Positions 60,895 through 64,000 of a DNA stretch of 64,000 nucleotides are shown here, piece after piece; the stretch's first letter is position 1; each line of letters starts with the position of its first letter. The DNA comes from Paramecium pentaurelia (taxonomy: Eukaryota > Ciliophora > Oligohymenophorea > Peniculida > Parameciidae). The position numbers and the translations under genes were made by a program. The stretch spans positions 124,001-188,000 of the forward strand of contig CAJJDO010000149.1 in assembly GCA_905183005.1 (NCBI GenBank). The letters are read 5' to 3'. The notes under the pieces are model-generated. The model did not search any database, was not told the DNA's origin, and was given only the letters and a program-made list of their open reading frames with translations.

Positions 60895-61074
60895 ATGGCC
60901 AAACCAAAATAGATTTATAAATAATACTATTCCATTAGGAGATTTTATATTTATTCATACCAAAGTAATTCTAAACTTTAAGACTTAATATCATTAATAA
61001 ATTTAGAGATATATAATAAATTAAGGGAAAACTTAAAAAAAAAGTCCACTTTGTAAAGTAGGATTTCTTCTTGA
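60895..61074 (+). CDS. Doubtful small ORF
   Basis: 59 residues from ATG 60895 to TGA 61072-61074: MAKPKQIYKQYYSIRR... Basic, Tyr-rich and without any motif. Could be a chance frame. Confidence 0.2.
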
Positions 61075-61438
61075 ATTTAAACACATTAAGATTAAATAGA
61101 AAATGAAAAGATTTTATCTATAAGAAGAAAACAAATGTATAATTATTTTATAAGAAGAGAAATACTAAATAATTGATTTTCATTCATAATTTTAATCGGT
61201 TTATGAAAAAGCTATTATTGATTGTATTCAAATATTCTAATAATAATATGTTTAGAATTAATAATACTATTATTGGATACAATACTCTTTATTATATTCA
61301 AAATTATATTATTATAATTAATGACTTTAGATTAAATTGGGATATATAAAATCATTTAGTATATATATAGATATATATTTTTTAATAGAAATGTATAATT
61401 AAGAATGAAATAATCTTACAAACAAAAATGAACATAAA
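61075..61438. other. AT-rich intergenic region
   Basis: About 360 bp before the carboxypeptidase stop. On the minus strand the frame remains open by chance when the last carboxypeptidase intron is not removed. Confidence 0.4.
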
Positions 61439-63883
61439 TCAATACATAAAATTGCTTCCTGAATATCTCATTATCTATCTTTATTAACTAAATGATGCTA
61501 TATATTGAGTGATTTTTATTACTTTTTTATATTCCTGAATTAACTAAGGATATAGAATCAATTCGACCTCTATCAGGCTTTGATGTATTTTTAACAATAA
61601 ACCTTGTAGCTGATTATGATGAGGATTTATAAATATTTCTAGTAGGGGTTTAACTTAAATATTCCTCCTATTTCTTCTATTTTCCAATTTAAATCAGCCA
61701 TTATCTATACATCCAATCATCTGTTTAACAGCTCTTATCAACCATAATTGGTTATTATTATTATTCTTTAATGGGCTCAATTTATCGTAATTTTACTTGT
61801 GGTGGAATTCTATAGGCAACATTCTTTGGTTTTAAACTACTTTAAGGAAGTTTATTATCCTGTTATTATTGTTAATTTTTTGAAGGTGATTCTTATAATA
61901 TACTATTTTTTTGAGTAATTAAAGTTTATTTGGTAGTTATTTATTTCTTTTTAGTATCTAATTATTTTAGAAAATTCTTCTATTTTAAGGAATAAGTTTT
62001 AGGTTAGAATAATTATACAATTTCATCATCAGATAATTCTGCTTCAGATTAACTAGTATCAGATCCTTAATCTTAATCATCTGTTTAAGGCATCTTACCT
62101 AATTCTTCAAGGATTTATTATTAAATATCTGGAATATTGGCTTAATTTGTGAATTCTTTAGAAGTATCTTTAACAATTTAAGATAATGAATTACAGATAC
62201 TTACCCCACAATTAATATAGTCTTTTATTTAGAAATGCTTCTTCTATTAACCATAGAAACTACATTCATAAGTATATACCCAATTAATTTTTAATTCTCT
62301 CCAAATTTGAATTCTAGCAGTCTTATCTTTTGAGTTTTCAACTCTAAATGTACATGATGAATAATCCATAAAAGGATTCATTTTAGCCATTAATAAAGCA
62401 AAAACCCTCTCAATTGTCTTAACTTAAGATGAGTAAGCACATCCATATACAAATGATGATTGCTTTCTTGAATGTCCATGTAAATCAATTACTAAAATGA
62501 TTTACCTTTCCTTACTAAATCCTTTAATATATTTTTTGGCATAATAAACAGTTGGATGTAAATATTTATTTGGTTTTTTCCATCTTCTATTAAAATCACT
62601 TCCTTCCAAACCACATCTATAATTTCCATTTACAACTCCATCACTATTCATCATAGGAAATATTTTAAAGATGCAATTCTATCTCAAATAATCTGCTTAT
62701 GGATTATTTGATGTTAGATATTCAATAATCCCTTACATCACATATGATCCTTAAGGTTCACCTGGATGTTATCTGGCTAAAAAAACTACTCCCTTTCTGT
62801 AGGCTCTACGTTACATTGAATTAGATGTTATTGTTAATACTTCACATGTATTACCACCCAAAGTTGTGCATAATGATTTTCTAGACATATATTAATTCTT
62901 TTCAGGATTATCTAGAATTGTATTTAAAAATTCTAATAAATTAGTGTAGGTATATGGATATGAATGAGCAAAATATACCTTATCATTATTATATTTAAAA
63001 GTGTAACTGAATCTCAATTAGTAATATTTAGCTCTCATAGTTTAAGGGTATTCTTTAATAAAGGAACTCTTGAAATAACTTATGTTAAATCCACCTCTAC
63101 TCCATTCTTTCTTATTTATTTCATTCTCTTTAATTGAATAAATTGCTGGTTGCAATCCTTCATTAAATAAACTGTTGCTTTTGAGCTAGTACTATTAATT
63201 TATTTTACTTAATTAAGCAAATTAAATTAAACAGTTTAACCTGCTTTAGCTCCAGTTACACTAAAAAAAAACCATTGTGTATTGCCTCTAGTATTAATAT
63301 CATTTTAAAGTATTAGATCATATACATTTTCAGCTTTTTTGAAAGCACAGAATAAATTTCCAGATTCAAAATTTGAATCAAACTTCAATTAATCAGTTTG
63401 ACATGGTATTAGCTTTTAATCAAAAAGTGGATCCCCTCTAAAATAGACTCGTGGATATTATCTATTAATTTTAATGCAATAAGAACTTTTTGAAATTAGC
63501 AAATAATGTAGAAAAATAAGTTCTATCGTTAGGACTCCTTTTGGATAGATCAAGTTGATCAAATCGTTTGTAAATCAAATTTTATTTATTCTACTCGAAA
63601 TATTCAAGCAAAGTTCTCTCTTCCTATTACATTGTTTCGACAGTATGTTAGGGAGTCTAAATTTCTTCAACGAATGTGGAATAAAACTGATTGAATTAAG
63701 GCAAAGGTCTTGACTTTTCGAAAAATAAAATTCTCACTTTAAGGGAAATAGAGATTTAACATCAATATCGATGGTCAATTTACGTGGCATAATTTCATTT
63801 GCTGGAGGAAGTTTTGTTAGAGTCTCATAAACTTTAGCATCATCTTCACTTGAGCTATCGTTGTTTTTATTTTTGGAATTCAT
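61439..63883 (-). CDS. Cytosolic zinc carboxypeptidase (AGBL/CCP-like, M14 family)
   Basis: Introns 61498-61522, 63186-63208, 63462-63486 and 63737-63783 (47 nt, AAG acceptor) give 774 residues. The N-terminal beta-sandwich has FDSNFESGNL and NTRGNTQWFFFSV. The catalytic domain shows ARQHPGEPQGSY (Zn ligands His and Glu of HxxE), MMNSDGVVNGNYRCGLEGSDFNRRW and VIDLHGHSRKQ (third Zn ligand His), the standard order of cytosolic carboxypeptidases that remove glutamates from tubulin tails. The final 250 residues are Gln/Ser-rich. The 47-nt intron is inferred because it is the only choice that restores the frame before RPLPQFNQFYST; other explanations are an undetected frameshift. Confidence 0.9.
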
Positions 63884-64000
63884 ATTATTATAAAATTAAA
63901 AATAATATACAACCTTTGTCAAAAGTGATTTAAAACAGTTGTGAATTTATAATCACTTTCATATATTCTTATATGACAATTCATATAATAAATATAACTC
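63884..64000. other. Upstream of the carboxypeptidase gene
   Basis: 117 bp of AT-rich sequence to the window edge with no coding signal. Confidence 0.4.

Noticed and set aside
1..64000. tRNA, rRNA, CRISPR, riboswitch and transposon signals
   Set aside because: No cloverleaf with intact anticodon arm, no rRNA blocks, no spaced direct repeats and no terminal inverted repeats were found by reading; telomeric C4A2/C3A3 repeats are also absent.

Overview
The window reads as macronuclear DNA of a ciliate, most likely Paramecium. Four things in the sequence point there. (1) Long open frames exist only when TAA and TAG are read as glutamine and TGA is the sole stop. (2) Base composition is very AT-rich. 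(3) Almost every multi-exon gene needs introns of only 20-35 nt, beginning GTA/GTT and ending mostly in TAG, sometimes AAG. (4) The gene content is typically ciliate: trichocyst matrix protein, truncated hemoglobin, Ca-release channel, cyclic-nucleotide-type K channels, axonemal-type proteins. Intergenic gaps are tens to a few hundred bp, and neighbouring genes lie on either strand without operons. Coordinates below include introns; spliced lengths were checked to be multiples of three wherever a length is stated.

Layout. 1-1.4 kb: two minus-strand unknowns. 2.2-7.4 kb, plus strand: CXC (tesmin/TSO1) protein, two-TM membrane protein, bZIP factor, coiled-coil protein, signal-anchored membrane protein. 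7.4-10.8 kb, minus: Prp2/DHX16-like spliceosomal DEAH helicase and a small coiled-coil protein. 11.1-12.3 kb, plus: TRAF-type zinc-finger protein. 12.3-21.4 kb, minus: a giant InsP3/ryanodine-receptor-type calcium-release channel. 21.8-26.0 kb, plus: K channel with cyclic-nucleotide-binding-like domain, then a Ser/Thr kinase. 26.1-28.6 kb, minus: von Willebrand A protein. 29.0-32.6 kb, plus: ER Hsp90 (GRP94-like) with an exceptional 181-nt intron, then a Rab GTPase. 32.8-42.6 kb, minus: small secreted acidic protein, JmjC demethylase, mitochondrial m-AAA protease, cyclin, second K channel. 42.6-44.5 kb, plus: EF-hand protein (27 bp from the divergent channel gene) and a predicted pseudokinase. 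44.7-45.1 kb, minus: truncated hemoglobin. 45.2-53.4 kb, plus: SmD3, Gln-rich secreted protein with a possible crystallin-like domain, HF-repeat protein, ribosomal protein L4, DUF1764-like gene, trichocyst matrix protein, HTH protein. 53.5-64 kb: possible tRNA-endonuclease-like gene, RCK/MAK-type kinase (minus), small and coiled-coil proteins, second Rab, small unknowns, cytosolic carboxypeptidase (minus).

Themes. Ca/K excitability and regulated secretion dominate: release channel, two K channels, EF-hand protein, trichocyst protein, Rabs. Cilium-related candidates form a second group: carboxypeptidase (tubulin tail trimming), RCK-type kinase, TPH-like coiled coil and HF-repeat protein. Housekeeping genes (L4, SmD3, DHX16, m-AAA, GRP94) are interspersed. 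No tRNA or rRNA genes, transposon, CRISPR array or telomeric repeat was recognised.
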